Source: Prevotella sp. UBA4217 (GTDB taxonomy: Bacteria; Bacteroidota; Bacteroidia; Bacteroidales; Bacteroidaceae). From it: a stretch of DNA of 64,000 nucleotides. This document shows positions 1 through 7,763 of the stretch, in pieces; the stretch's first letter is position 1; the number at the start of each line of letters is the position of its first letter. Made by a program: the position numbers and the translations under genes. The stretch lies in the NCBI GenBank assembly GCA_002379425.1, contig DFTH01000003.1:310627-374626 (forward strand), written 5' to 3'. A model generated the notes under the pieces. That model was not told where the DNA came from. It did no database searches and was given only the letters and a program-made list of their open reading frames with translations.

Positions 1-172
1 TTACCGATAAGTGGCTCTTCTTGGAAATTAGTAGGTACTTTTCGCGCGTAAAGTGGCACTTTATATCACTAAATTGGCACTTTATTTCAGAAAAGTACCT
101 GCTTTTTTGCAGAAAAAGGCTATATTTGTGAAGGTTGGTGAAGGTATGTTGTCCTGTAAATAGTTGACGCAT
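1..172 (-). other. Degenerate left edge with open frame running off the window
   Basis: A minus-strand frame opens at an ATG at 170-172 and stays open to base 1 (about 57 codons). The predicted peptide has a low-complexity, repeat-like character, with KYLL, KCQF and KCHF-type units. The DNA contains two copies of a GGCACTTTAT word and repeated AAAGTACCT words. I do not recognise a family. It may be the decayed tail of the gene whose remnant lies at 252-464, or the start of a gene outside the window. Confidence 0.2.
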
Positions 173-251
173 AGGTGGTTGGCATAAATGTGAAGGATGA
201 AGGTTGCTTTAATTCAAAAGTACATGACAAATTTCAACTGGAAAGGCAATG

Positions 252-464
252 TCAAAGCCGAGTCCGGATAAGAAATGACAAGCCACCAGCCTTTTTTTTA
301 TATGTCACATCTTTCTCCAGTTTGAATGGCTTTGGCAGATCAAACTGGATTTTTGGTGAGACAATGCGGAAGAACTGATATAGGTTGTTCTCCCAAAGTC
401 CATCGTATGTCAGTCGGTCGTGATAACGCTCATCACCCACAAGATGACTCATGTCTATCTTCAT
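252..464 (-). pseudogene. Remnant of an AlbA_2-type ATP-binding / DNA-binding protein
   Basis: The first ~50 residues (MKIDMSHLVGDERYHDRLTY and the following ENNLYQFF...LPKPFKLE) match what I know of an internal segment of Bacteroidetes AlbA_2/divergent-AAA ATP-binding proteins, which are normally 400-600 aa. The remaining 20 residues do not fit the family. Only a fragment remains, with no catalytic or DNA-binding core, so this is a broken gene. It still lies just downstream of a minus-strand -7 element at 475-482. That promoter belongs to the 61-bp repeat also found upstream of the nuclease at 538-1590. The family call is from memory of conserved sequence. Confidence 0.55.
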
Positions 465-471
465 ATTTCGC

Positions 472-532
472 TTGCAAAGTTAATCAATTTTGGGGGATTC
501 TACACTTCATATTTATGAATCAAGTACCTGTC
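472..532 (-). repeat. Promoter-bearing direct repeat, copy A
   Basis: This ~61-bp segment is closely similar to 1611-1672, in the same orientation. Both start TTGCAAAGTTAATCAATT and continue through a TTCTACACTT and an ATGAATCA word. Read on the minus strand each contains a Bacteroidetes -7 box, TAACTTTG (here 475-482). The two copies flank the nuclease gene. Confidence 0.75.
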
Positions 533-537
533 TTGGT

Positions 538-1590
538 TCATTGAATAATCGATTTAACCATCTTTCGCAGTTCTTCCTTATTAGGAAGGAATAGTTCATA
601 TTTTGACACAAACAGGTTTGAGTCCATGCCATACGTGGCATACTCCACCATCAGTTCGTCTTTGTAGTGGCTCATGATGATTCCAATTGGAGGATTATCA
701 CCTTCCACATTTTCCTCCTTGGCAAAATAGCCAAGATACATATTCATCTGTCCTATGTCCTTGTGTTTTACTGCTCCGCGCTTCATGTCAATCAGCACGA
801 AACAACGCAGGATTCTGTGGTAAAACACCAGATCGATATGGTAGTGAATGTTATTGATGGTCAACCCATACTGGCGCTTGACAAACGTAAAGCCTTTGCC
901 CAACTCTAGTAGGAACATCTGCATGTTGTCTATCAGTTTATCTTCCATTTCTTTCTCTTTGTAACGTTTCTTGTCCTCAATACCAAGGAATTCCAATGTA
1001 TATGTGTCCTTCACGACATCCTCTGGTACCTGCACCTGCTGACCCTTATGTGCCAGAGTTAATACACCTTGCTTGTCCTTACTGACCGCCAGTCGCATGA
1101 AGAGACCGCTCTCCTTCTGACGATGCAATTCATTCACCGTCCATCCTTCAGAGATACATTCCCTTTCGTAAAACTCGCGTTCCAACTGATCGTCAATCGT
1201 TACCAATTCACAGATGTGCGACCATGTTAATTTTTCAGACATCTGAAAAATTGGAGCAGATTTGTCAGATATCTGAAAATTCGGGTACATTAAGTAGAAC
1301 TTGCGCATATTGTTCAAGTTGGGGTGACTATATCCTCTTCCAACCTTTGTTCTTAGCAATTTGGCGAGATTCGACAACATGGCAGTTCCATATTTTGCCC
1401 TTGTATTACCTTGTTGTTCAAACTCCACAATATGCCTGCCTATTTTCCAATAGGTAGCCTTTATCGTTTCATTGATACTGATAGCCAAGGCATGCTTGCC
1501 CTCATCAATAACCTGCACAATTCTGTCAGCTAAAGCTACCAATTCTGCATCAGGCAGTTCAACATTTCTTTTCTCAATTTCGTTTGCCAT
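538..1590 (-). CDS. DUF1016 (YhcG-type) PDDEXK nuclease family protein
   Basis: A 350-residue protein with the DUF1016 N-terminal helical domain (GRHIVEFEQQG, YGTAMLSNLAKLL) followed by a C-terminal PDDEXK nuclease-like domain with HIDLVFYHR...FVLIDMKRG, where D and the D-M-K triad are the candidate metal-binding and catalytic residues. The family is often found beside restriction or mobile genes and is assumed to cleave or bind DNA; its substrate is not settled. The ATG at 1588-1590 is preferred because an upstream in-frame TTG at 1624-1626 lies at the edge of the -7 box (1614-1621). It is flanked on both sides by the same 61-bp promoter repeat. Confidence 0.88.
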   Translation of the reverse strand: MANEIEKRNVELPDAELVALADRIVQVIDEGKHALAISINETIKATYWKIGRHIVEFEQQGNTRAKYGTAMLSNLAKLLRTKVGRGYSHPNLNNMRKFYLMYPNFQISDKSAPIFQMSEKLTWSHICELVTIDDQLEREFYERECISEGWTVNELHRQKESGLFMRLAVSKDKQGVLTLAHKGQQVQVPEDVVKDTYTLEFLGIEDKKRYKEKEMEDKLIDNMQMFLLELGKGFTFVKRQYGLTINNIHYHIDLVFYHRILRCFVLIDMKRGAVKHKDIGQMNMYLGYFAKEENVEGDNPPIGIIMSHYKDELMVEYATYGMDSNLFVSKYELFLPNKEELRKMVKSIIQ

Positions 1591-1610
1591 ATCTTCAATA
1601 TCGTTTTCGT

Positions 1611-1672
1611 TTGCAAAGTTAATCAATTATTTGGGAATTCTACACTTTATGCTGATGAATCACGTATCTATC
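1611..1672 (-). repeat. Promoter-bearing direct repeat, copy B (promoter of the DUF1016 gene)
   Basis: Second copy of the 61-bp repeat at 472-532. It contains the minus-strand -7 element TAACTTTG at 1614-1621, about 25 bp from the nuclease start codon. Confidence 0.75.
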
Positions 1673-1686
1673 CCATAATAAAAAGT

Positions 1687-1713
1687 AAAGGAGTGGTTTA
1701 ATTCCACTCCTTT
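1687..1713. terminator. Hairpin terminator downstream of the small secreted protein gene
   Basis: AAAGGAGTGG (1687-1696) pairs perfectly with CCACTCCTTT (1704-1713) around a 7-nt loop. It overlaps the stop codon of the gene at 1712-2056. Confidence 0.65.
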
Positions 1714-2056
1714 ATTCTTTGAAATTCAGATGTTCCAACGCTTGCTCGTCAGATGTGACAAACTTCTTCATAATCACCGACTTGTCGTAAGTCTTATTAT
1801 CTCCGTAACTATCAACAAATATCCATCCTCTTTTACTAAGATATGTTAATACTTCAGTGATGTACTTAAACTTTATTGCCTTGCCATTTTCATCGGCAAG
1901 TATTTTCTTTTTCTGGTCAGAAAGAATTACGATAGCTTGGTTCATGTCAATATAAACATAACAGAAATAGTCATACGCTTCTCCAGGTTTGTCAACTCTC
2001 TGTGCGTTTGCGCTGATGCAGCAGCAAAGTACGATAAAAAACAGAATCTTTCTCAT
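1712..2056 (-). CDS. Small secreted protein, function unknown
   Basis: A 114-residue protein with a clear signal peptide (MRKILFFIVLCCCISANAQ, predicted cleavage after ANA). The mature part of about 95 residues is basic and soluble, with no family I recognise. It contains DQKKKILADENGKAIKFKYI and a C-terminal stretch rich in K, T and D. A minus-strand -7 element (TATCTTTG, 2079-2086) sits 23 bp upstream of the ATG and a hairpin terminator overlaps the stop codon, so it is a monocistronic unit. Exported to the periplasm or beyond; role not inferable. Confidence 0.75.
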   Translation of the reverse strand: MRKILFFIVLCCCISANAQRVDKPGEAYDYFCYVYIDMNQAIVILSDQKKKILADENGKAIKFKYITEVLTYLSKRGWIFVDSYGDNKTYDKSVIMKKFVTSDEQALEHLNFKE

Positions 2057-2078
2057 TATTTTTAAGTTTGTAGTTGTG

Positions 2079-2086
2079 CAAAGATA
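2079..2086 (-). promoter_or_regulatory. -7 element of the small secreted protein gene
   Basis: TATCTTTG read on the minus strand, followed by C, matching the Bacteroidetes TAnnTTTG consensus. Confidence 0.6.
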
Positions 2087-2139
2087 GTTATTATTATCTA
2101 TAAAGTTGCATTTCGATGTAATAATTAAGAGACTTTATG

Positions 2140-2173
2140 AAAAAACGGCGGCTATGCTCCCGCACGACCGCCG
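2140..2173 (-). terminator. Rho-independent terminator after the small ORF at 2233-2376
   Basis: Read on the minus strand, CGGCGG (2173-2168) pairs with CCGCCG (2151-2146) around a 16-nt loop and is followed by TTTTTT. It lies about 60 nt after a short minus-strand reading frame and supports transcription in that direction. Confidence 0.6.
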
Positions 2174-2232
2174 ACTTTCCAATAACTAAAAACCTAAAAC
2201 TATATTTACTAACCTAAAACAATAAAAATCTT

Positions 2233-2376
2233 CTATTTCAAATAGTCATATTCTTCTTTTACCTTGATGTTTTTGTCTGCAATGATGATTACATCAGGTG
2301 AGTGCTTGATGATAACTATTGTCGCCTTATCCGTTTGTTCTGCCTCAATGTATGCCTTTTCATAAAGGTGAATCAT
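2233..2376 (-). CDS. Small protein or C-terminal remnant, unknown
   Basis: A 47-codon frame beginning MIHLYEKAYIEAEQ and ending KEEYDYLK. It has ordinary amino-acid composition, with a run of beta-strand character (TIVIIKHSPDVIIIADK). The frame is open for about 24 more codons upstream without an ATG (GILDNSSVVKIARNKSFV), so it may be the surviving C-terminal part of a longer gene. A rho-independent terminator follows on the same strand. No family recognised. Being shorter than most gene-finder cut-offs, it is reported with modest confidence. Confidence 0.4.
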   Translation of the reverse strand: MIHLYEKAYIEAEQTDKATIVIIKHSPDVIIIADKNIKVKEEYDYLK

Positions 2377-2514
2377 TACAAAACTTTTGTTGCGTGCAAT
2401 TTTTACTACCGAAGAGTTATCAAGTATTCCACATGGAGAAAGCCATTGTTAAAGGTGGGGAAATGGAAAACAAGAAAGATGTGGAATACACAATCATTAT
2501 CTACCATGCTAGTA

Positions 2515-2542
2515 GCGCACAGCCATGTTGCTGGCTGTGCGC
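2515..2542. repeat. Perfect 11-bp hairpin
   Basis: GCGCACAGCCA (2515-2525) and TGGCTGTGCGC (2532-2542) form a perfect stem with a 6-nt loop. No T-run follows on either strand. The rest of 2377-2637 shows no convincing gene. Confidence 0.5.
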
Positions 2543-2598
2543 CTGTCAATCCAAAAATCTATCAATTATGATTGCTGTGATATGGCAATATACGGGAT

Positions 2599-2634
2599 AA
2601 AGGCGGTTATCTGTATTTGGAGATAATCGTCTTT
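2599..2634 (-). terminator. Terminator of the helicase-FtsK operon
   Basis: AAGGCGGTTATCT and AGATAATCGTCTT form a long stem with one or two imperfect pairs and an 8-nt loop, immediately downstream of the FtsK-like stop codon. Confidence 0.5.
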
Positions 2635-2637
2635 GCG

Positions 2638-3831
2638 TCACCAAAACCTGCTGTACAAATGACCGTATTTTTCTCTTAAAGAATCAAATCCATCGTTGTA
2701 TTGTGACTGTTGCTGTTGTAACACTCGTAGGACTTTCGGACGGCGGTCAGCATGAATGTTGCCGATTTCGTTGCACCGTTTTATTATCTCCTGAGTGCAG
2801 ACGTAAGCACATTGCACACGGGTTATTTCTGCGCCAGAGGAGTAGAGCATATCGCCGCATCCTGTAAGTTCCTCAGCACCAGCACTGTCTATAATAATGC
2901 GGGACTCGAATCCCGTAGTTGTACGGAAAGCAATGCGGGTAGGGAAATTTGCCTTTATGTTTCCAGTAATGATAGTTGATGATGGTCGTTGGGTGGAGAT
3001 AATGAGGTGCATGCCTACGGCACGAGCTTTCTGTGCAAGTCGACAGATATAATTTTCGATATTCCGCCCGTACTGGCGATCCATAACAAGGTCGCCGTAC
3101 TCGTCGATGACAATGACGTAATACTCCATCGGCTTTCCGTTTCTCTCGTTGTACTCCTTGATGTTCCTTGCGTCCAGCTCGTTGAGCATGGTGTAACGCT
3201 TCTCCATGAGCCTGCAAAGAGCATCGAACATGGTTTGAGCATGAGCCGCCTCAGTTATGACTGGCGGCATACCCATCATTTGCGTGATGTATGGTCGTGC
3301 TATCGAGGTGTATGCTGACAGTTCGACCTTCTTGGGGTCAACGAGCACTAACTTCAGTTCGTCGGGTGTCTTCTTGTGAAGAAGGGACATGAGCATTACG
3401 TTAAGTCCGACAGACTTTCCCTGTCCTGTAGCACCGGCAACGAGAAGATGCGGCATTTCGGCAAGGTCGGCCATGAAGATTTCATTTGTCACGGTACGTC
3501 CAATGGCTAATGGCAGAGCCATGTCAGATGTAAGATATTCCTGTGATTCCAGGATATCGGATAGTGGCACGATTTCACGCTGTTTGTTCGGAATCTCGAT
3601 GCCTACGCAACCATCGTACATCGGTGCAATGATGCGGACGGACGGGACGCGGAGAGCGGCAGCGAGTTCATCCTTGATGCCACGTATTTTAGAAATGCGG
3701 ACACCTATTTGTGGACGGAACTTGTAGAGCGTGACGTTTGTTCCACTTAGTTCCTCGAAGTCGCAGGTCTGAATCTTGTAGGACAGGAGTACGGCTTTGA
3801 GGAAGTCGGATTGTGATTGTTGTTCATTCAT
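2638..3831 (-). CDS. FtsK/SpoIIIE-type DNA translocase ATPase, short form
   Basis: 397 residues containing only the alpha and beta motor domains of FtsK. Walker A is GATGQGKS (133-140), Walker B is VIDEYGDL (241-248), and the STQRPS switch motif is at about 279-284. The N-terminal membrane segment and the C-terminal gamma (KOPS-reading) winged helix of chromosomal FtsK are absent, so it cannot be the division translocase. Such short soluble forms occur on plasmids, integrative elements and phages, where they pump DNA. It starts one base after the upstream helicase stop codon, so the two are co-transcribed and probably work together. The G+C content is lower than in the housekeeping genes of the window, consistent with acquisition. 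Confidence 0.88.
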   Translation of the reverse strand: MNEQQSQSDFLKAVLLSYKIQTCDFEELSGTNVTLYKFRPQIGVRISKIRGIKDELAAALRVPSVRIIAPMYDGCVGIEIPNKQREIVPLSDILESQEYLTSDMALPLAIGRTVTNEIFMADLAEMPHLLVAGATGQGKSVGLNVMLMSLLHKKTPDELKLVLVDPKKVELSAYTSIARPYITQMMGMPPVITEAAHAQTMFDALCRLMEKRYTMLNELDARNIKEYNERNGKPMEYYVIVIDEYGDLVMDRQYGRNIENYICRLAQKARAVGMHLIISTQRPSSTIITGNIKANFPTRIAFRTTTGFESRIIIDSAGAEELTGCGDMLYSSGAEITRVQCAYVCTQEIIKRCNEIGNIHADRRPKVLRVLQQQQSQYNDGFDSLREKYGHLYSRFW

Positions 3832-3832
3832 A

Positions 3833-5734
3833 TTACACTCTTTTTAAAATAAGCGACAAGAAGGTTGCTTCGTACAAGGATATAACAAAACTATATACAT
3901 TTTTCTTTTCATGATATATGCCAAATAACTCATGACATAGATTCAAAAGTCTATTAATTGTACATTTGTTATTACCTGTATAATTGTTGGGGACTACCGA
4001 AAACTCATTGCCAATGAATAAAGAAAGCATCTCAGACAATTCATATACATTATATTTCTTTTCTTTTGTGTGATTCATCCATTCTTTTGAATTTCTGATG
4101 ATGTGATCCCTTTGTGCCGTTATAAATATGTCATTATTTTTTATTAGCAATTCTTCAATATTAGCACATTTCCTCCACTCTTCGTTAATGATTTTACCAT
4201 TTTTAAAATCATGGAAAAAGTACGAAACATTTTTCAGATTCCACTCTAAATTAGGCGTGATTACCTGTAGTGACAAATGATACAAATTGCTTAACTTAAT
4301 TCCTTTTTGGGGGGACTCTTCTGATATACAAAAACCTAATTCAGAATATTTTTGCTTTTCAAACACGACATTACATGCATTAACACATAATGTATGATAG
4401 TCATCAATAAGTTTCCAAAGTTGTTTTGCCTGTAAATGAAAATACTCATCATCAAGACTCGTTTGAATTAAATGTACTTTCTCATTTCCTTCGTCCAAAT
4501 TTTGCTTTCTCGTTCTCTTGGTAATCTCTATATCTATATTGTCCTTTCGGGGCTTCTTATCAGATTCTTCTTTTGATGTCTTTCCTTCAAAGTGCAACAT
4601 CCAATGTCTATGCGACGAAGGAAAACCAAACTTGTTGTAAAGTCCCACATTGTCAAGGAACAGAGTTTTTTCTTTGTTTTCAGAAATTCTAAGACCACGT
4701 CCCACTTGTTGAAGATAGAGTGTCAACGATTTTGTTGGGCGTGCTAATTGAACGAATTCTATGTTAGGGCAATCGAATCCTTCAGTAAACAGATTCACAT
4801 TACAGATAATCTGAATCTTTCCATTCTTGAAATCCTCTATATTCTTCTCCCGTATATCTTTAGGCGTACTGCTATCCATCGCAACAGCTTCAATACCTTT
4901 TCCACAAAACTCGTCACAAAGGTTTCTATTGTGAGTTTTGTTAATGGTGTAGACGATTCCCTTTTTCCCATTTGCATATTTCAGATAGGTCTCAACGACT
5001 TGCGCCCTGATACGGTCATTGTTACAGATTCTTTCCATTTCTTGCTCTGCATAGTCACCGTTGCTAAACTTTTTGATGCTATCAATTTCCTTTTGGATGA
5101 ATGAAGATTTCGCTACAGAATAGTAGTCATATTGACAAAGGTAGCCATCGTCAATAAATTGCTTCACTGATGGTGACAAAATCAATTTTTCAAAGGTACC
5201 CGTAAATCCTTCACCACTCAGCCTACACGGTGTAGCCGTTACTCCTAACAACTTTGCATGAGGGAAAGCCTTGATGATTTTTTGATAACTTTCGGCAGTA
5301 GTGTGATGGGCTTCGTCAATAATGATAAAGTCAAATTCTTTATCCGTCCAATTATCCAAGCGCTTGATTAAAGTTTGAACAGAAGCAATCTGAATAGGGT
5401 ATTTCTTTCGTTCTCTATCACCTGATTGTATGATACCATGAGCCAGCCCATATCGATAGCCAAGTTCCTCGTCTATTTGGTCAACTAACTCTTTGCGATG
5501 AACTAAGACTAATACTTTAAAAGCACGTTTGGCTTCTTCACTATAATAGCGTATATCCTTTATGATGGATGCAAACACCCTTGTCTTTCCAGTACCTGTA
5601 GGCATCTGGAGCATTACAGATTGGCAGTTTTCCCAAGCCTCGTACACCTTCAGCTTGTTATCTCGCTGATAGTCTCTAAGGCTTTTATCTGTATCGACGT
5701 ATTTCTTTAGTTTATCAAACAGTATGTTGTCCAT
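3833..5734 (-). CDS. SF2 DEAD/DEAH helicase (ResIII-like)
   Basis: 633 residues. Motif I MPTGTGKT (44-51), motif II DEAH (140-143), motif III region GVTATP, and motif VI QQVGRGLRIS mark an SF2 helicase of the type III restriction/UvrB-like class. Residues 1-400 form the two RecA lobes. The C-terminal ~230 residues are unrelated to any domain I recognise and may provide the system-specific function. No nuclease motif is visible. It is the first gene of an operon with the FtsK-like ATPase and has its own -7 element at 5820-5827. The whole gene is strikingly A+T-rich. A DNA-processing or defence role is inferred from the architecture only. Confidence 0.85.
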   Translation of the reverse strand: MDNILFDKLKKYVDTDKSLRDYQRDNKLKVYEAWENCQSVMLQMPTGTGKTRVFASIIKDIRYYSEEAKRAFKVLVLVHRKELVDQIDEELGYRYGLAHGIIQSGDRERKKYPIQIASVQTLIKRLDNWTDKEFDFIIIDEAHHTTAESYQKIIKAFPHAKLLGVTATPCRLSGEGFTGTFEKLILSPSVKQFIDDGYLCQYDYYSVAKSSFIQKEIDSIKKFSNGDYAEQEMERICNNDRIRAQVVETYLKYANGKKGIVYTINKTHNRNLCDEFCGKGIEAVAMDSSTPKDIREKNIEDFKNGKIQIICNVNLFTEGFDCPNIEFVQLARPTKSLTLYLQQVGRGLRISENKEKTLFLDNVGLYNKFGFPSSHRHWMLHFEGKTSKEESDKKPRKDNIDIEITKRTRKQNLDEGNEKVHLIQTSLDDEYFHLQAKQLWKLIDDYHTLCVNACNVVFEKQKYSELGFCISEESPQKGIKLSNLYHLSLQVITPNLEWNLKNVSYFFHDFKNGKIINEEWRKCANIEELLIKNNDIFITAQRDHIIRNSKEWMNHTKEKKYNVYELSEMLSLFIGNEFSVVPNNYTGNNKCTINRLLNLCHELFGIYHEKKNVYSFVISLYEATFLSLILKRV

Positions 5735-5819
5735 CCCTTACAAATTTTCTTTAATTATTTATAGGAACTATGCTGTGGATTTATTTTGAAGCAACTAATA
5801 TTTTTAGGCATTTTGTGTG

Positions 5820-5827
5820 CAAATATA
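5820..5827 (-). promoter_or_regulatory. -7 element of the helicase-FtsK operon
   Basis: TATATTTG on the minus strand, 86 bp upstream of the helicase start. The remainder of 5735-6026 holds this promoter and those of the divergent hemolysin III gene, and no gene. Confidence 0.55.
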
Positions 5828-5940
5828 ATAAATATGTTGCAAGAAGGCAAATGTTTTCATATAAATCAACGTAAAATTTCAAAATTGCTCGTTTGTTACA
5901 GCCTTTTTTGTACCGTTGAAAAACCCTGAGGGCACCACAT

Positions 5941-5948
5941 TATTTTTG
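5941..5948 (+). promoter_or_regulatory. -7 element upstream of the hemolysin III gene
   Basis: TATTTTTG followed by C. A second match, TATCTTTG at 6022-6029, overlaps the proposed TTG start codon. The upstream element therefore fits the annotated start better. Confidence 0.4.
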
Positions 5949-6026
5949 CATCAAAAAAGGAAAAAATGGATTTATGAAGCAAATGTCGCGTAAAAACTTG
6001 CTTTTTTTGAAGAATAATGCTTATCT

Positions 6027-6698
6027 TTGCAGAAAATATATCCAGAAGCCATCATCAGATATACGAAGAAAGAGGAGATATGGAATGCCGCCTCGCATGG
6101 CGGAGGCATCCTGCTGGGGGTGGTGTTCGGCATCATCTTCCTCGTCTGGTGCTTCCAGGCGGATAACAACTGGGCGAGGGTGGGGGTGATCCTTTACCTC
6201 TTTGGCATGCTCGGCTCGTATATCGCTTCCACACTCTACCACTCAATGAAGCACCACTCGAAGTGGAAGGAACGGCTACGCCGATGGGACCATGCCGCTA
6301 TCTACTGGCATATAGCCGGTTCGTATTCGCCACTGACACTGGTAGCCCTGCGCGATCAGGGCTATTGGGGGTGGAGCCTCTTCTCGTTTGTATGGCTCTG
6401 TGCCATTGCGGGCACCATCACCAGTTTTGTCCACTTAAAGGAGCATTCTAACCTCGAGACGATCTGTTTTGTTGGCATGGGTCTGAGTGTGCTGGTGGCT
6501 TTTAAGCCGTTGATGGACAGTGTGTCGGAGGCCGCCATCATCTGGATTATTGCCGAGGGCGTCTGCTATATCACGGGAGCAGTGTTCTATTCCCTCAACA
6601 AGAAGAAGTATATGCACTCCGTGTTCCACTTCTTCGTACTGGCAGGTAGTATCTGCCACATCATCGCCGTCTGGGACGTGCTGATGGAATACCTTTAG
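6027..6698 (+). CDS. Hemolysin III family (PAQR-like) membrane protein
   Basis: About 223 residues with seven hydrophobic segments. PAQR/HlyIII signatures are present: EIWNAASHGGG near the N-terminus, YHSMKHHSKW with the motif-2 histidine, DHAAIYWHIAGSYSP, and a C-terminal FHFFVLAGSICHIIAVWD. The conserved His and Asp residues correspond to the family's zinc-binding hydrolase-like site. The bacterial members are inner-membrane proteins of unclear function; haemolysis is a historical label. No ATG lies in frame before the conserved region, so a TTG at 6027 or another non-ATG codon is used. The gene ends by overlapping the convergent regulator gene by 4 bp. Confidence 0.85.
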   Translation: MQKIYPEAIIRYTKKEEIWNAASHGGGILLGVVFGIIFLVWCFQADNNWARVGVILYLFGMLGSYIASTLYHSMKHHSKWKERLRRWDHAAIYWHIAGSYSPLTLVALRDQGYWGWSLFSFVWLCAIAGTITSFVHLKEHSNLETICFVGMGLSVLVAFKPLMDSVSEAAIIWIIAEGVCYITGAVFYSLNKKKYMHSVFHFFVLAGSICHIIAVWDVLMEYL

Positions 6699-7357
6699 AG
6701 ATTGCCGACGTTTTTGGGGTCAATATAGCCGGCACCGAGGGCCTTGACGATGAGGTCGGCCATGTTGTGGGCCTGAAGTTTGCGGAATAGACTCTTTCTG
6801 TGGTTTTCCACCGTATTTTCAGAGATGAAGAGCAGGGTACTGATCTCTTTGGTGGAGAAGCCTTTGGCGATGTAGTGGAGCACGTCCAGTTCGCGATCCG
6901 ACAGACTATCGTTCTGTGCCTTTAGTCTCTCCTGAGTCTTCCTGAACTTCCTGCAATAGTAGGTTTGTCCGTTGATGACGGCCATGATGGCATCCAGAAG
7001 CATGGTCAGTTCACCTGACTTATAAAGCACGCCATTGACTTTCTTCTCTGTCAGTTTCTTGACGATCCATGTCTCTTCGTGCATCGTATTGATGAGGATC
7101 TTTGCATCAGGCTGGCCGGCCCTGATCTGGTCTATCAGGTCGGATGCACCCATGTCGGGCAGTTCGACATCGACGAGGTAGATATCAAAGGGGTGTTGCC
7201 TGGCCCTGTCGAGTAATGCACGTGACTTGCTGAATGCCTCAACCTCCTTGATGCCGTTCTTCACCAGGAAACTCCTGAACCCTTCGAGCACCGCTTCGTG
7301 GTCGTCGATGATGGCCACGGCAATGTCCTTCAGTCTGTATGTGTCAATCTCTGTCAT
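6695..7357 (-). CDS. NarL/LuxR-family response regulator
   Basis: 220 residues: receiver domain (about 12-130) with the acidic pair D18-D19, phospho-acceptor D63 (in IYLVDVELPDMG) and the switch lysine in VLYKSGE. It is followed by a LuxR-type helix-turn-helix (about 150-215; LSDRELDVLHYIAKG, STLLFISENTVENHRKSLFRKL). It is the cognate partner of the HisKA_3 kinase encoded just upstream on the same strand. A 95-codon ORF lies 4 bp before it. An 18-20 bp dyad (AATGACGG-N4-CCGTCATT) sits upstream of the promoter, and the same dyad recurs before three neighbouring units. That fits NarL-type dimeric binding, so it probably regulates itself and the 9.6-17 kb cluster. Confidence 0.9.
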   Translation of the reverse strand: MTEIDTYRLKDIAVAIIDDHEAVLEGFRSFLVKNGIKEVEAFSKSRALLDRARQHPFDIYLVDVELPDMGASDLIDQIRAGQPDAKILINTMHEETWIVKKLTEKKVNGVLYKSGELTMLLDAIMAVINGQTYYCRKFRKTQERLKAQNDSLSDRELDVLHYIAKGFSTKEISTLLFISENTVENHRKSLFRKLQAHNMADLIVKALGAGYIDPKNVGNL

Positions 7358-7361
7358 TCTT

Positions 7362-7649
7362 CTATATATATGCCAAAAAAGGCGTGATATCTACCCTGCT
7401 TATCCAGTTGATAGGCTCTCGACTGCCCGAAATCAGATAAGAGAACGACTCACGCCCCATGTGTGGTATATCCTTGAAAGGTATATCCATCAACAGGGGA
7501 GAGTGCATTTCCTTATTCCTGATTTCTTGTCTGATGAGTTGTCGAGATTCATCAACTACGGAATAATCATTGCGCACTTCCGTCAACATGTCTGTCACTT
7601 TATTGGATGACGGTGCAAATTTACGGATTTTTGCATTAAATTCACTCAT
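7362..7649 (-). CDS. Possible small protein co-transcribed with the response regulator
   Basis: A 95-codon frame starting MSEFNAKIRK and ending FLAYI, stopping 4 bp before the regulator's ATG. Composition is protein-like and hydrophilic; no family recognised. Two -7 elements precede or overlap it: TATTTTTG at 7688-7695, which would use the ATG at 7649, and TAAATTTG at 7616-7623, which would use the in-frame ATG at 7589 (75 aa). It could instead be an untranslated leader. Its position between kinase and regulator suggests an accessory role if it is real. Confidence 0.4.
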   Translation of the reverse strand: MSEFNAKIRKFAPSSNKVTDMLTEVRNDYSVVDESRQLIRQEIRNKEMHSPLLMDIPFKDIPHMGRESFSYLISGSREPINWISRVDITPFLAYI

Positions 7650-7687
7650 TCGTGAGTCTTTTTTGATGTTTTTTGTGGATTTTGCTG

Positions 7688-7695
7688 CAAAAATA
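7688..7695 (-). promoter_or_regulatory. -7 element of the response-regulator unit
   Basis: TATTTTTG on the minus strand, 34 bp (centre to centre) downstream of the dyad at 7716-7735. This places the dyad near -41, a class II activator position. Confidence 0.5.
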
Positions 7696-7715
7696 GTAGA
7701 AAAAATGGAACTTGC

Positions 7716-7735
7716 AATGACGGGAATCCGTCATT
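7716..7735. promoter_or_regulatory. Dyad operator 1 (AATGACGG-N4-CCGTCATT)
   Basis: Perfect 8-bp arms around GAAT. The same TGACGG-N4-CCGTCA core occurs at 9492-9509, 11386-11403 (one arm degenerate) and 12437-12454. All lie in intergenic DNA of the two-component region. Confidence 0.7.
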
Positions 7736-7763
7736 TTGCAGTTTGCCGGTTGGTAATTAAACA

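Noticed and set aside
1591..1626. TTG start at 1626 for the DUF1016 gene
   Set aside because: The codon touches the -7 promoter box, so it would lie upstream of the transcript.
2638..3831. Chromosomal FtsK division translocase
   Set aside because: No membrane domain or gamma domain, and too short.
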